Below, in pieces: positions 16,394 to 25,624 of a stretch of 38,277 nt of DNA; position 1 is the stretch's first letter; each line of letters begins with the position of its first letter. The notes beneath the pieces are model-generated. The model searched no databases. It was not told where the DNA came from and was given only the letters and a program-made list of their open reading frames with translations. Position numbers and translations under genes: made by a program. The DNA comes from an uncultured Clostridia bacterium (lineage in GTDB: Bacteria > Bacillota > Clostridia > TANB77 > CAG-508): NCBI GenBank assembly GCA_949045875.1, contig CARPYP010000005.1, positions 1 to 38,277 on the forward strand, read 5' to 3'.

Positions 16394-16422
16394 TTGACAA
16401 GAACTCTTGTTTGATATATACT
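16394..16422 (+). promoter_or_regulatory. Promoter of the LysM gene
   Basis: A perfect TTGACA (16394-16399), a 17-nt spacer and TATACT (16417-16422). Confidence 0.75.
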
Positions 16423-16447
16423 CTATTCATATCAAGAATAAATGTTC
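16401..16447 (+). promoter_or_regulatory. Two LexA-like SOS boxes
   Basis: GAACTCTTGTTT (16401-16412) lies in the promoter spacer, and GAATAAATGTTC (16436-16447) lies just after the -10. Both fit the Gram-positive GAAC-N4-GTTC LexA consensus with one mismatch each. Their position would block the -35/-10 region, as at yneA of Bacillus. Confidence 0.65.
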
Positions 16448-16475
16448 GTGAATATGTAAATGGAGGTAAGAAAAT

Positions 16476-16772
16476 ATGAGAAAGTTAAATGTAAAAAGGA
16501 TTATGAAATTAATTGTAGTAATGGTTATATTAGTAATAACAATTTTATTATTTATACATTCTACATCATTATCATTTAGAGATACACAATATCGTGAGAT
16601 ATATGTATGTAGTGGTGATACATTATGGAATATTGCAAAAAACGAACAACAAAATAATGATTACTATAAAGGAAAAGACATTAGAGAGGTAATATTTCAT
16701 ATCAAAAAAATTAATAATTTATCAGGGTCAGAATTAAGTATTAATCAAAAAATATTGATACCTTATTTATAG
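16476..16772 (+). CDS. LysM-domain membrane protein, YneA-like cell division suppressor
   Basis: The gene encodes 98 residues after a GGAGG site. One membrane segment lies at 13-30, then a single LysM module (about 45-98): IYVCSGDTLWNIAKNEQQNN to INQKILIPYL. The size and architecture match YneA, the SOS-induced protein that delays septation in Bacillus. The promoter carries two LexA-like boxes, which supports the assignment. lexA itself, the usual neighbour of yneA, is not in view; a Xer recombinase gene is convergent. The exact orthology is an inference. Confidence 0.75.
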   Translation: MRKLNVKRIMKLIVVMVILVITILLFIHSTSLSFRDTQYREIYVCSGDTLWNIAKNEQQNNDYYKGKDIREVIFHIKKINNLSGSELSINQKILIPYL

Positions 16773-16781
16773 AAACTTTTA

Positions 16782-16801
16782 GGGCACGTTATATCGTGCC
16801 C
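16782..16801. terminator. Hairpin between the convergent LysM and xer genes
   Basis: GGGCACG pairs with CGTGCCC around a 6-nt loop. There is no T-run on either side, so termination strength is doubtful. Confidence 0.5.
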
Positions 16802-16817
16802 AGAGAATTAATAATAT

Positions 16818-17819
16818 TTATAAATCAGCTAAAGGGTTACTTTCAACTGCAGCTCGTACTTGTTCATTTGCAACATGTGTATAAATTTCAGTAGTAGAAA
16901 TACTTTCATGTCCTAAAAGTTCTTGTAATGCTCTTATATCAACATTCCCATATTGATACATAAGAGTAGCGGCAGTATGTCTTAATTTATGTACAGAATA
17001 TTTATTAGAATCAATTCCTGCCTTTCTAAGTTCTTCTTTTACGACATATTGTACAGTTCGATTTGCAATTCTTTCATGCCTTTCAGAAAGGAATAGAGCA
17101 TTTTTATCTTCTATTTTTAATACATCATTTGGTCTAACTTTTAAATAAGAATTTATAGCATTAATACAAGATTTATTTAGGTAAATAGTTCTTTCTTTAT
17201 TTCCTTTTCCTATTACAGTCATTTTATTTTCACTAAAATCAATATCTGTAATATTAATTCCTACTAATTCTGAAAGACGCATACCACAATTTAAAAATAG
17301 AGTAATTATAGCATAATCTCTTTGTATATTTCTATTTTGTCTTTCATTAGTAGATACAGATTGAGCTGCACATAATAGGGTTTTGCTCTCTTCTAAAGAT
17401 AAATACTTAGGTAATCTTCTCTCAAGTTTAGGATTTTCTAAGTCTTGTGCTGGATTTTTATCTAATTTAAAATCTTCATCTTTAGAAGATAAATAATTAA
17501 AGAAAATTCTAATACTAGAAGATTTTCTAGAAATGGTAGTTGCTTTACAATTTCCATCAGTTCTAAGCATAGATAAATATGAACGTATATCAGATAATTT
17601 TACTTTATTAATAACATCAAATGGAACATCTCTGTATATAATTTTTTTAAACTCATTTTCATCTTCATTTAATGAACAATATCTCTGTTTAATAAATCTC
17701 AAGAAATTAGCAATATCATAATTATATTCTTTAACGGAATTAGGTGATTTATTTAAAATAATCAAAGTATAATCTAAAAAGGCATTCAAATAATCAGGGT
17801 TATCATTACGGTTAATCAT
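16818..17819 (-). CDS. Tyrosine recombinase, XerC/XerD type
   Basis: The gene encodes 333 residues. The N-terminal SAM-like core-binding domain (1-130) contains NSVKEYNYDIANFLRFI. The catalytic domain has Arg in NCGMRLSELVG, the beta-hairpin Lys region VIGKGNKERTIYL, HKLRHTAATLMY, LLGHESISTTEIYTHV with His and the nucleophilic Tyr, then a short tail. Length and motifs are those of chromosomal Xer enzymes that resolve chromosome dimers rather than phage integrases. A minus-strand AAGGAGA precedes the ATG. It is a single gene in its own transcript. Confidence 0.88.
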   Translation of the reverse strand: MINRNDNPDYLNAFLDYTLIILNKSPNSVKEYNYDIANFLRFIKQRYCSLNEDENEFKKIIYRDVPFDVINKVKLSDIRSYLSMLRTDGNCKATTISRKSSSIRIFFNYLSSKDEDFKLDKNPAQDLENPKLERRLPKYLSLEESKTLLCAAQSVSTNERQNRNIQRDYAIITLFLNCGMRLSELVGINITDIDFSENKMTVIGKGNKERTIYLNKSCINAINSYLKVRPNDVLKIEDKNALFLSERHERIANRTVQYVVKEELRKAGIDSNKYSVHKLRHTAATLMYQYGNVDIRALQELLGHESISTTEIYTHVANEQVRAAVESNPLADL

Positions 17820-17984
17820 AAATATATCTCCTTACATAAAAATATTACAAACATATTATATAACAATTATAAAATAATTAAAAGCAAATTTTATTACTTT
17901 ATATATTAAGTTTAATTGTATAACAAAACAATTATTTTAAATCATAGATTGTAATGAATTTTTAATTACTTTTTAGAAAAATAG

Positions 17985-18013
17985 TAGTCAAAAAATAGAA
18001 AGTGTATTATAAT
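17985..18013 (+). promoter_or_regulatory. Promoter candidate for the phosphatase gene
   Basis: TAGTCA (weak -35), a 17-nt spacer and a perfect TATAAT (18008-18013). Confidence 0.5.
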
Positions 18014-18041
18014 ATTATTTAAAATAAGAAGGAGCTACTAT

Positions 18042-19232
18042 ATGGAAATTTTATTTGTTAGACATGGTAAAACAGAATGGAATAATGAAAAAAAGATGCA
18101 GGGAAATGTTGATATACCACTTAGTAATGAAGGAATAGAGCATGCTAAAGTAATGGCAGAGAAACTACAAAACTATAAGATAGATGTTGCTTTTTGCTCG
18201 CCATTAAATAGAGCAGTAGAAACAATGGAAATTATAAATAATTCTAGAGAGAATAAAATACCAATTATAATAGATGAAGCATTAACAGAAAGAGACTATG
18301 GTTTATATGAAGGACGTAATAAAATGGCATTTAATTATGATATTATGTGGGATTATAGTAATCAATTAAATACAGAAGGATTTTTTAGGTTTGCATGGCC
18401 AATTATACATTTTATTTTTGGAAAATTGTTAAGAGCATATAAGGATAAAAATGTTCTAATAATTTCGCATGGTGGAGTCTCTAAAATATTTGAAATGATT
18501 TTAAGTAAAAATTCATTATATCCAGATGAATTAGCGAAATATTTACCAAATAATAGTGAAATAATTACTTATAGAAATATAAATGAAAATGACTTTGTTT
18601 TTAATGTTAACGAAGCTAATAAGGTAGAAAACAATAGAAGACAGATTTTGGAGATATTAACTCCTAACAAAATATCATTAATATTTCCAAATTTAAAAAT
18701 AGAAGATTTAATTGATGTTAATAATATATCTAAATCCCCAAAAATTCGATATAGAGCATGTATTATATTTGCAAGAGAAGATGGCAATATTGCAATTGAA
18801 ACATATAAAAACACAAGAGAATGTAAATTACCAGCAAGAACTATAGAGCCTACTAAAAATATATTAAACCAAGTAAGAGAAATTCTATTGCAAATGACTG
18901 GTTATCTTGGGGACATTTCTGATTTTTGTAATATCGGAGAAACTTTAGAAATTAGACCTAGCGATCCAGTTGCAGAAATAGTATGTACACAAATATATTA
19001 TATATCAAAAGCAATAGTAGTAGGAGAACCTATGCCTGATAATAAAGATGAAATAGAAGGATTTAAGTTAAATTTTTATTTGCCAAAAGAAGCGATTAGT
19101 TTAATGCATAAATCTCTATTAGAAACAAAAGGAATACAAGGAGAATTCTATAGACCTTTAATTACAAAAAAATCAATTGCATTAAGAGATAAGCTTATTT
19201 TAGATTTTTGGTATAATGGAAATAAAACATAA
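18042..19232 (+). CDS. Histidine phosphatase fused to a degenerate Nudix-like domain
   Basis: The gene encodes 396 residues. The N-terminal 185 or so residues form a phosphoglycerate-mutase-type histidine phosphatase: LFVRHGKTEWN with the phosphorylated His, ERDYGLYEGR with the acid/base Glu, and IISHGGV. From about 235 the chain resembles a Nudix fold (ACIIFAREDGNIAIETYKNT, CKLPARTIEP, then REILLQMTGY, then a region like the Nudix C-terminal half). The Nudix box keeps RE and the T-G end but lacks the glycine start and the metal-binding REhxEE glutamates, so hydrolase activity there is unlikely and ligand sensing is possible. The substrate is unknown. An AAGGAG site precedes the start. Confidence 0.75.
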   Translation: MEILFVRHGKTEWNNEKKMQGNVDIPLSNEGIEHAKVMAEKLQNYKIDVAFCSPLNRAVETMEIINNSRENKIPIIIDEALTERDYGLYEGRNKMAFNYDIMWDYSNQLNTEGFFRFAWPIIHFIFGKLLRAYKDKNVLIISHGGVSKIFEMILSKNSLYPDELAKYLPNNSEIITYRNINENDFVFNVNEANKVENNRRQILEILTPNKISLIFPNLKIEDLIDVNNISKSPKIRYRACIIFAREDGNIAIETYKNTRECKLPARTIEPTKNILNQVREILLQMTGYLGDISDFCNIGETLEIRPSDPVAEIVCTQIYYISKAIVVGEPMPDNKDEIEGFKLNFYLPKEAISLMHKSLLETKGIQGEFYRPLITKKSIALRDKLILDFWYNGNKT

Positions 19233-19237
19233 ATTTC

Positions 19238-19265
19238 AGGTGTAGCCTTACTAAAGGTTGCACCT
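19238..19265 (+). terminator. Hairpin after the phosphatase gene
   Basis: AGGTGTAGCCTT pairs with AAGGTTGCACCT (two G-U pairs) around an ACTA loop. No clear T-run follows. Confidence 0.5.
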
Positions 19266-19351
19266 ATATTGAAGATAAAATATATTTATGATTAATATTG
19301 TAAAAAACTATTGTATTTGATAAAATGATATAGAAAATATTATAAAAAGGA

Positions 19352-22300
19352 ATGACTAATAAAATGGCAGAAATGAAAAAAGTTTCAGAAGTATTTAATG
19401 ACTTTGAAGAAAAGAACAATATAATGAAAGCAAAAATTTCAAATATAACAATGTCAAAAAAAACAAGAGAATTAAGTATATTTCTTCAAACAGATATTAA
19501 GATACAAACAGGTGAAATTCTATCATTTGAAATATATCTAAAAAATAGATTCAATGTAGCAAAAGCTACAATAAATATTGAATACATAAATGTAAATTCT
19601 AATAAAAAAGAAGACAAAGAAGAAAAAAGCATTGAGAAAGAAACACCTATACAAGAAATAAGTCCAATAATTATAGGAACAAAAAGAGCAAAAATAAATG
19701 AAAAAATGATAAAAGTAAAAGATGTTACAGCTGAAAGTGGAAAAGTAGCAATTTCAGGTAGAGTTACAAGAGTTGAAGAAAGGGAACTAAGAAATGGAAA
19801 AACTTTGTATTGTTTTGATATATATGATGGAAGCAGTACAATAACATGTAAATCCTTTGTTGAAGCAGAGAAATTAGAAAATGTAAGATTACAATTACAA
19901 GAAAATAGTCATGTAGAATTAGAAGGAAATGCACAATTTGACCCTTATGCAAGAGAAATAACGATTATTGCAAATGTAGTAATAAGTTTACCTAAAAAAG
20001 AAATATTATCAAGAATGGATAATGCCGACATCAAAAGAGTAGAATTACATATGCATACACAAATGAGCCAAATGGATGGAATTACTCCAGTAGAAGACTT
20101 AATAAATAGAGCAAGAAAATGGGGGATGAAATCTATAGCTATTACAGATCATGGTGTAGCACAATCATTTCCACATGCAAATGATGCAGTAAAAAAAGGA
20201 AATAATGATATAAAAGTTTTATATGGAGTTGAAGCATATTTATGTCCTGATGGTCAAACAAGTGTATATGGAGATGGAAATATAGATATTGATACTGAAT
20301 ATTGTGTTTTAGACATTGAAACAACAGGAATACCATATAGAAGTGAAATGATAACTGAATTAGGGGCTATCAAAATTAAAAATGGAGAAATAATAGATGA
20401 ATTTGAATGTTTTGTTAATCCTGAAAAACCAATACCTTATGAGGTAGTTCAAGTTACACATATTACAGATGATATGGTAAAGTCAGCAAAAACAATAAAA
20501 GATGTTCTTCCAGAGTTCATAAAATTTTGTGGAGATAATGTATTAGTTGCACATAATGCAAATTTTGATATAGGATTTTTAAGATATCAAGCAAATAAAT
20601 TAGGATTAAAATTTGATAATACATATATTGATACATTAAGTCTAGCAAAAGACTTATTTCCAGAATTCACAAAATATAAGTTGGGTATTATTGCAACAAA
20701 TTTGAGAATAAAAGTAGATGTAGCTCATCGAGCACTAGATGATGTTAAAACACTTGTAAAAGTATTTGAGGTAATGTTAGAAAAATTAAAAGAACAAGGA
20801 GTTACAAAATTAAATGATATTGATGCGATATCTTCTAAAAACATGAATATTAAGAAACTACCAACATATCATGCAATTATTATAGCGAAAAATTCTGTAG
20901 GACTTAAAAATCTATATAAATTAATATCATTTTCACACTTAGATTATTTTTATAAAAGACCTAGAATTCCAAAAAGTATATATAAAAAATATAGTGAAGG
21001 ATTAATAATAGGTAGTGCATGTGACCAAGGAGAATTATATCAAGCTATTTTAAATGGATATTCAGAAGAAAAAATTGTAAATATTGCAAAATTTTATGAT
21101 TATTTGGAAATACAACCATTAGGAAATGATGAATATTTAGTAAGAGAAGGAACATTAAAAAGTCAAGATGACTTAATTTCTATAAATAGAAAAATAGTTG
21201 AATTAGGAGAGAAATTAAATAAATTAGTCTGTGCTACTTGTGATGTACATTTTATGGATCCAGAAGACGAAATATATAGAAGAATTTTACAAGCAGGACA
21301 AGGGTTTGATGATGCAGACCACCAAGCACCATTATATTTAAGAACAACAGAAGAAATGCTAAACGAATTCGCATATTTAGGAAAAGAAAAAGCGTATGAG
21401 GTAGTTGTAACAAATACAAATAAAGTAGCAGATATGTGTGAACCAATAAGTCCAATATCTCCAGATAAATGTACACCATATATAGAGGGATGTGAAAAAA
21501 CCATAGAAGATATTGCTATGGATAAAGCACATGAATTATATGGAGACCCATTACCAGAGATTGTAGAAACAAGACTTAGAAAAGAATTAGATTCAATAAT
21601 CAAAAATGGATTTTCAGTTATGTATATTATTGCACAAAAATTAGTTTGGAAATCTAATGAAGATGGATACATTGTTGGTTCAAGAGGTTCTGTTGGTTCA
21701 TCACTTGTAGCATATATGACTGGTATTACAGAGGTTAACGGATTAAAAGCACATTACAGATGCCCTAAATGTAAATATTCAGATTTCTCTGACCACGGAT
21801 TTAAAAATGGAATTGACCTTCCAGATGCATGGTGTCCAAAATGCGGAAAAAAACTTGTAAAAGATGGAATAGATATACCATTTGAAACATTCCTAGGATT
21901 TAATGGAGATAAAGAACCAGATATAGATTTAAATTTCTCAGGAGAATATCAAACAAAAGCACATAAATATGCAGAGGTCATTTTGGGAAAGGGAACTACA
22001 TTTAAAGCAGGTACTATTGGAACAATAGCAGAAAAAACAGCGTATGGATATGTAAAAAAATATTTTGAAGAGAAAAATCAAGTTATAAGTTCAGCAGAAA
22101 TAAATAGATTATCTAAAGGATGTACAGGAATAAAGAGAACAACAGGTCAACATCCAGGAGGAGTTGTGGTTGTACCAACAGGACATGAAATTTATGAATT
22201 TTGTCCAGTACAACATCCAGCAGATGACCCAAATTCAGATATTATTACAACACATTTTGATTACCATTCAATAGATAAAAATATTTTGAAATTTGATATG

Positions 22301-23347
22301 TTAGGTCATGATGATCCAACAGTTATAAGAATGTTATATGATTTAACAGGAATAGACCCAACTAAAGTTCCACTAGATGATAAAACTACGATGTCTATAT
22401 TTTCATCAACAGAAGCAATAGGAGTAAGAAAAGAGGACATAAATTCAGAAGTTGCAACATTTGGTGTACCAGAGTTTGGAACAAAATTTGTAAGGGGAAT
22501 GTTAGTAGATACAAAACCTAGTACTTTTGAGGAATTACTAAGAATATCAGGTTTATCACATGGTACTGATGTGTGGTTAAATAATGCACAGGAATTAATA
22601 AATAATGGAACAATAACTCTATCAGAAGCTATATGTACAAGAGATGATATTATGATTTATTTGATGGGAATGGGACTTCCTGCACAAAATTCATTTAAAA
22701 TAATGGAATCAGTCCGTAAAGGAAAAGGGTTAACAGAAGACCAAGAAATTCTTATGAGGGATAATAATGTTCCAGAATGGTATATAGAATCTTGCAAAAA
22801 AATTAAATATATGTTCCCAAAAGCACATGCAGCAGCATATGTTATTAATGCTTTTAGAATTGCATGGTTTAAAGTTCATATTCCAAAGGCTTATTATGCA
22901 ACAATGTACTCAATAAGGGCAGATGAATTTGATAGTGAATTTATGATTTTCGGAGAAAAAAAGGTAAAAGACAAAATGGAGGAAATAGATAAACTTGGAA
23001 ACGCTGCAACACAAAAAGATAAGGGAATGTATAACGTTTTAGAATATGTACTAGAAATGTATAAAAGAGGAATTTCTTTTTTACCAATAGATATATATAA
23101 ATCAGATGCTACTAAATTTAAAATGGAGCCTGAAGGAATTAGACCTTCATTATGTAGTATAGCAGGTCTTGGACAGGTAGCTGCTGAAAGTATAGTAGAA
23201 GCAAGAAATGATGGGGAATTTATCTCAAAAGAAGATTTAATGAAAAGGTCAAAAGCAGGAAAATCTATTATAGATTTATTAGAGAAATTTGGCTGTTTAG
23301 ATGGAATGAGTACAAGCAATCAATTAAGTTTATTTGATGCATTATAA
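19352..23347 (+). CDS. polC: DNA polymerase III alpha subunit, PolC type
   Basis: The gene encodes 1331 residues, somewhat shorter than Bacillus PolC (about 1437), mainly at the N-terminus. Order: OB-fold region (about 125-215), PHP domain beginning VELHMHTQMSQMDG (about 229), the inserted proofreading exonuclease VLDIETTG (about 318) with VAHNANFDIGFL and HRALDDV, the PHP remainder, a Zn-ribbon CPKCKYSDFSDHG...WCPKCGKK (about 800-830), the polymerase palm GDKEPDIDLNFSGEYQ (about 850) and TGQHPGGVVVVP (about 930), and a helix-hairpin-helix end. This is the essential leading-strand replicase of low-GC Firmicutes. The frame is intact throughout, and no in-frame CGG was found in it. Confidence 0.97.
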   Translation: MTNKMAEMKKVSEVFNDFEEKNNIMKAKISNITMSKKTRELSIFLQTDIKIQTGEILSFEIYLKNRFNVAKATINIEYINVNSNKKEDKEEKSIEKETPIQEISPIIIGTKRAKINEKMIKVKDVTAESGKVAISGRVTRVEERELRNGKTLYCFDIYDGSSTITCKSFVEAEKLENVRLQLQENSHVELEGNAQFDPYAREITIIANVVISLPKKEILSRMDNADIKRVELHMHTQMSQMDGITPVEDLINRARKWGMKSIAITDHGVAQSFPHANDAVKKGNNDIKVLYGVEAYLCPDGQTSVYGDGNIDIDTEYCVLDIETTGIPYRSEMITELGAIKIKNGEIIDEFECFVNPEKPIPYEVVQVTHITDDMVKSAKTIKDVLPEFIKFCGDNVLVAHNANFDIGFLRYQANKLGLKFDNTYIDTLSLAKDLFPEFTKYKLGIIATNLRIKVDVAHRALDDVKTLVKVFEVMLEKLKEQGVTKLNDIDAISSKNMNIKKLPTYHAIIIAKNSVGLKNLYKLISFSHLDYFYKRPRIPKSIYKKYSEGLIIGSACDQGELYQAILNGYSEEKIVNIAKFYDYLEIQPLGNDEYLVREGTLKSQDDLISINRKIVELGEKLNKLVCATCDVHFMDPEDEIYRRILQAGQGFDDADHQAPLYLRTTEEMLNEFAYLGKEKAYEVVVTNTNKVADMCEPISPISPDKCTPYIEGCEKTIEDIAMDKAHELYGDPLPEIVETRLRKELDSIIKNGFSVMYIIAQKLVWKSNEDGYIVGSRGSVGSSLVAYMTGITEVNGLKAHYRCPKCKYSDFSDHGFKNGIDLPDAWCPKCGKKLVKDGIDIPFETFLGFNGDKEPDIDLNFSGEYQTKAHKYAEVILGKGTTFKAGTIGTIAEKTAYGYVKKYFEEKNQVISSAEINRLSKGCTGIKRTTGQHPGGVVVVPTGHEIYEFCPVQHPADDPNSDIITTHFDYHSIDKNILKFDMLGHDDPTVIRMLYDLTGIDPTKVPLDDKTTMSIFSSTEAIGVRKEDINSEVATFGVPEFGTKFVRGMLVDTKPSTFEELLRISGLSHGTDVWLNNAQELINNGTITLSEAICTRDDIMIYLMGMGLPAQNSFKIMESVRKGKGLTEDQEILMRDNNVPEWYIESCKKIKYMFPKAHAAAYVINAFRIAWFKVHIPKAYYATMYSIRADEFDSEFMIFGEKKVKDKMEEIDKLGNAATQKDKGMYNVLEYVLEMYKRGISFLPIDIYKSDATKFKMEPEGIRPSLCSIAGLGQVAAESIVEARNDGEFISKEDLMKRSKAGKSIIDLLEKFGCLDGMSTSNQLSLFDAL

Positions 23348-23406
23348 AAATATGTATTATATATTAATTAATCAATTCGAAAAATTATTTAAACGAAGTT
23401 GAAATA

Positions 23407-23484
23407 AGAAAATGTTAGGAATTAATTTATAGGGAATCTCGAGTATATCGATAGGGCGCTGTAAATTAATTCCTTAAATTTTCT
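23407..23484. repeat. Long inverted repeat between the convergent polC and traX genes
   Basis: 23407-23429 and 23462-23484 are complementary over 21 of 23 positions (core AGGAATTAATTTA / TAAATTAATTCCT). They enclose a 32-nt GC-richer loop with GGGAATCTCGAG and GATAGGGCGC. On the minus strand the stem is followed by a U-rich tract, so it may terminate traX; on the plus strand no T-run is seen. Confidence 0.55.
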
Positions 23485-23548
23485 ATAAAATTGAGTTGTA
23501 TAATTTTGAGAATTTATTAATTTAATATATAATATAATTATAAATGAA

Positions 23549-24325
23549 TTAATGTAACAATATATAAATAAAACATAATACTAACAAATGTACTGGATAA
23601 AATATATAAAACAACATTTTGTGATCTTTTCCTTTTTGACCATTATACAGATTGATGAATATAAGAGGGATAAGACTACAAATAAATAACCCAATATAAT
23701 TAATTTTAAAATTACTAGCCATAAAATATGGAAAATAATATATAAAAGTTAAAATAGTAATAGCAATATTCATAGATAGTTTATTATTTCTATATAAGTA
23801 AAAAAGGAAGATAATAAAAACACCATAAAATCCATAATCAAAATCAAAGATATCAGCAAAAACTGCAATTATTAAAACAATAATAATACCTAATAATTTA
23901 TATTGAAATATATTACTTCCTTCAGATATATTATTGTTGTTATTTTGTTCTACTGCAGATGAAAAATTACAATTAGATGTAGGGGTACAGTGCACTGTGC
24001 CCTTTGATACAATAAGCTCATAAATAGATATAGACAATAATCCCAATATTAAAGTAAAAATAATATTTAAAGACATCTTAGAAAATAAGCAATAGCCAAA
24101 CCAAGCATAAGGAATCTGAGAAATTAAAGCAAATATCATTAGTCTTACAAAATATTTTTTCAAATTATGAGTATGAATATAGCCTTCACTTATCTGAAAA
24201 GCAAAAATAGGGAAGGCAATTCTACCAACAAAATTCATCCAAGAAAGATGACCATATATTAAATATCCGCTATGATCAAAAACCATAGTTATTATTGCAA
24301 TTAATTTCAAGACATAAGCACTCAT
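23549..24325 (-). CDS. TraX family membrane protein
   Basis: The gene encodes 258 residues with about eight hydrophobic segments. The N-terminus (LKLIAIITMVFDHSGYLIYG, then NFVGRIAFPIFAFQISEGYI) is the TraX signature, a family that acetylates F-pilin in plasmids and has unknown roles in Firmicutes chromosomes. Residues about 110-140 form a soluble loop, KGTVHCTPTSNCNFSSAVEQ, followed by an Asn run. The first nine codons of the loop are a copy of the dispersed palindromic repeat (23978-24004), so the repeat has been accepted in frame between membrane helices. An AAAGGA site precedes the ATG. Confidence 0.85.
   Translation of the reverse strand: MSAYVLKLIAIITMVFDHSGYLIYGHLSWMNFVGRIAFPIFAFQISEGYIHTHNLKKYFVRLMIFALISQIPYAWFGYCLFSKMSLNIIFTLILGLLSISIYELIVSKGTVHCTPTSNCNFSSAVEQNNNNNISEGSNIFQYKLLGIIIVLIIAVFADIFDFDYGFYGVFIIFLFYLYRNNKLSMNIAITILTFIYYFPYFMASNFKINYIGLFICSLIPLIFINLYNGQKGKDHKMLFYIFYPVHLLVLCFIYILLH
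23978..24004 (+). repeat. GTAGGGG-type palindromic repeat, copy A (inside traX)
   Basis: TGTAGGGGTACAGTGCACTG continues TGCCCTT. Its stem GGGTACAGT/ACTGTGCCC has one G-U pair. The traX frame stays open across it. Confidence 0.6.
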
Positions 24326-24369
24326 TATTATAATTTCCTTTCGTCAAAAAAACAAATAAATTTGTTATA

Positions 24370-24408
24370 TGCAGGGGCGCACAGTGTGCGTCCGCGTGGC
24401 GAAGCCAC
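24370..24408 (+). repeat. GTAGGGG-type palindromic repeat, copy B, plus a small hairpin
   Basis: TGCAGGGGCGCACAGTGTGC continues GTCC (stem GGCGCAC/GTGCGTC). It is followed directly by GTGGC GAA GCCAC at 24396-24408 and TTTTGTTT, a terminator-like unit on the plus strand, although both flanking genes are on the minus strand. Confidence 0.6.
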
Positions 24409-24428
24409 TTTTGTTTATGAGGGATTTC

Positions 24429-25388
24429 TTATTTTATATTATTTTCTCTTTTCTCATTATAACAATCTATAAAATACAAAGGTCTTCCTTTAGATTCGTA
24501 AAACGCTCGTCCAAGATATTCACCAATAATACCTAAGAATATAAGTTGTAATCCACCTAAAAATAATATTACAACCATCATAGAAGCATAACCAGGAACA
24601 TCAATACCAGATATTAATGTTTTTGCAATTATAATTATCATATAAATAAAACCACATAAAGAAACCAACATACCAATTATAGTTGCCCAACGTAGAGGAG
24701 AAGTAGTAAAAGAGGTAATTCCATCAATAGATAAATTAGCTAATTGTCTATAATTCCATTTGGTTTTACCAGCAACTCTTGCATCTCTATCATATAGTAT
24801 TTCTTTTTTCTTATATCCAATCCAACTATATAGACCCTTAGTATATCTTTGAGATTCTCTCATTTGGCGTATGGCTTCAACACAACGTCTATCTAATAAT
24901 CTAAAATCGCCAGTATCAGTTTGGATTTGAATATTAGTCATACTTTGTAAAACTCTATAATATCCCCAAGAAGTTAATTTTTTTAAGATAGATTCTCCTT
25001 TTCTAGATTTACGTTTTGCATAGACATCATCATATCCTTCTTCCCAAAATTTTAACATTTCAGGAATAAGTTCTGGTGGGTCTTGTAAATCTGCATCAAT
25101 ATTTATCATACAATCTCCATTAACATAGTCAAAACCAGCAATCATTGCAACTTCTTTACCATAGTTTCTAGATAAATTAACATAACAAATTCTAGAATCA
25201 GATTTTCTCATTTCTTTTAATATATCTAAAGTCTTATCACGACTTCCATCATTTACAAATAAAAGTTCAAAATTATATTGAGGAAGGCTATCCATTAATT
25301 TAACAAGTCTTTCATATAATATAGGCAATGCTTCTTCTTCATTATAAGCAGGAATTAATATTGTAACTAATTTTTTATTATCTTCCAT
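24429..25388 (-). CDS. GT2 family glycosyltransferase, polyprenyl-phosphate sugar transferase (GtrB/YkcC-like)
   Basis: The gene encodes 319 residues. The N-terminal GT-A catalytic domain has VTILIPAYNEEEALPILYER, FVNDGSRDKTLDIL and the DXD-type INIDADLQDPPELI, then GDFRLLDRR. Two C-terminal membrane helices (about 230-255 and 265-290) frame the end GIIGEYLGRAFYESKGRPLY. This architecture belongs to bactoprenol-phosphate glucose/mannose transferases that supply sugars for outside glycosylation of teichoic acid or glycolipids. The acceptor and donor are not determined. The ATG follows AAAGGATG. traX lies downstream on the same strand and is separated by a repeat, so it may be cotranscribed. 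Confidence 0.9.
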   Translation of the reverse strand: MEDNKKLVTILIPAYNEEEALPILYERLVKLMDSLPQYNFELLFVNDGSRDKTLDILKEMRKSDSRICYVNLSRNYGKEVAMIAGFDYVNGDCMINIDADLQDPPELIPEMLKFWEEGYDDVYAKRKSRKGESILKKLTSWGYYRVLQSMTNIQIQTDTGDFRLLDRRCVEAIRQMRESQRYTKGLYSWIGYKKKEILYDRDARVAGKTKWNYRQLANLSIDGITSFTTSPLRWATIIGMLVSLCGFIYMIIIIAKTLISGIDVPGYASMMVVILFLGGLQLIFLGIIGEYLGRAFYESKGRPLYFIDCYNEKRENNIK

Positions 25389-25448
25389 AATATTTATATC
25401 ATCCTTTCATAAAACGTAAAAATATTAGATTAATAATTTAATGTAAAT

Positions 25449-25504
25449 TGTAGGGGCACTGTTTGAGAGAATACTTATTAGACATAACACCATTGTGCCC
25501 TTTT
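25449..25504 (+). repeat. GTAGGGG-type palindromic repeat, copy C
   Basis: TGTAGGGGCACTGTTTG and CCATTGTGCCCTT bracket a longer loop of about 30 nt. It lies between the divergently transcribed glycosyltransferase and DUF1294 genes. Confidence 0.55.
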
Positions 25505-25624
25505 ATTCCATTATTAAATATTACCATAAAAACCGCAAATAGTAAACTAAAAACTTGATATTTTTGTCATATTATAATAAAATAATAAAAGAAAAATAAA
25601 AAATTAAAGGGAGAGAAATAAAAA

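Noticed and set aside
21163..21672. Long antisense open frames within polC
   Set aside because: They are by-products of codon bias in the real gene, with no start signals or recognisable domains.
24396..24418. Terminator of a plus-strand gene
   Set aside because: The GTGGC GAA GCCAC plus T-run unit is good, but no plus-strand gene ends near it; it is kept as part of the repeat copy.
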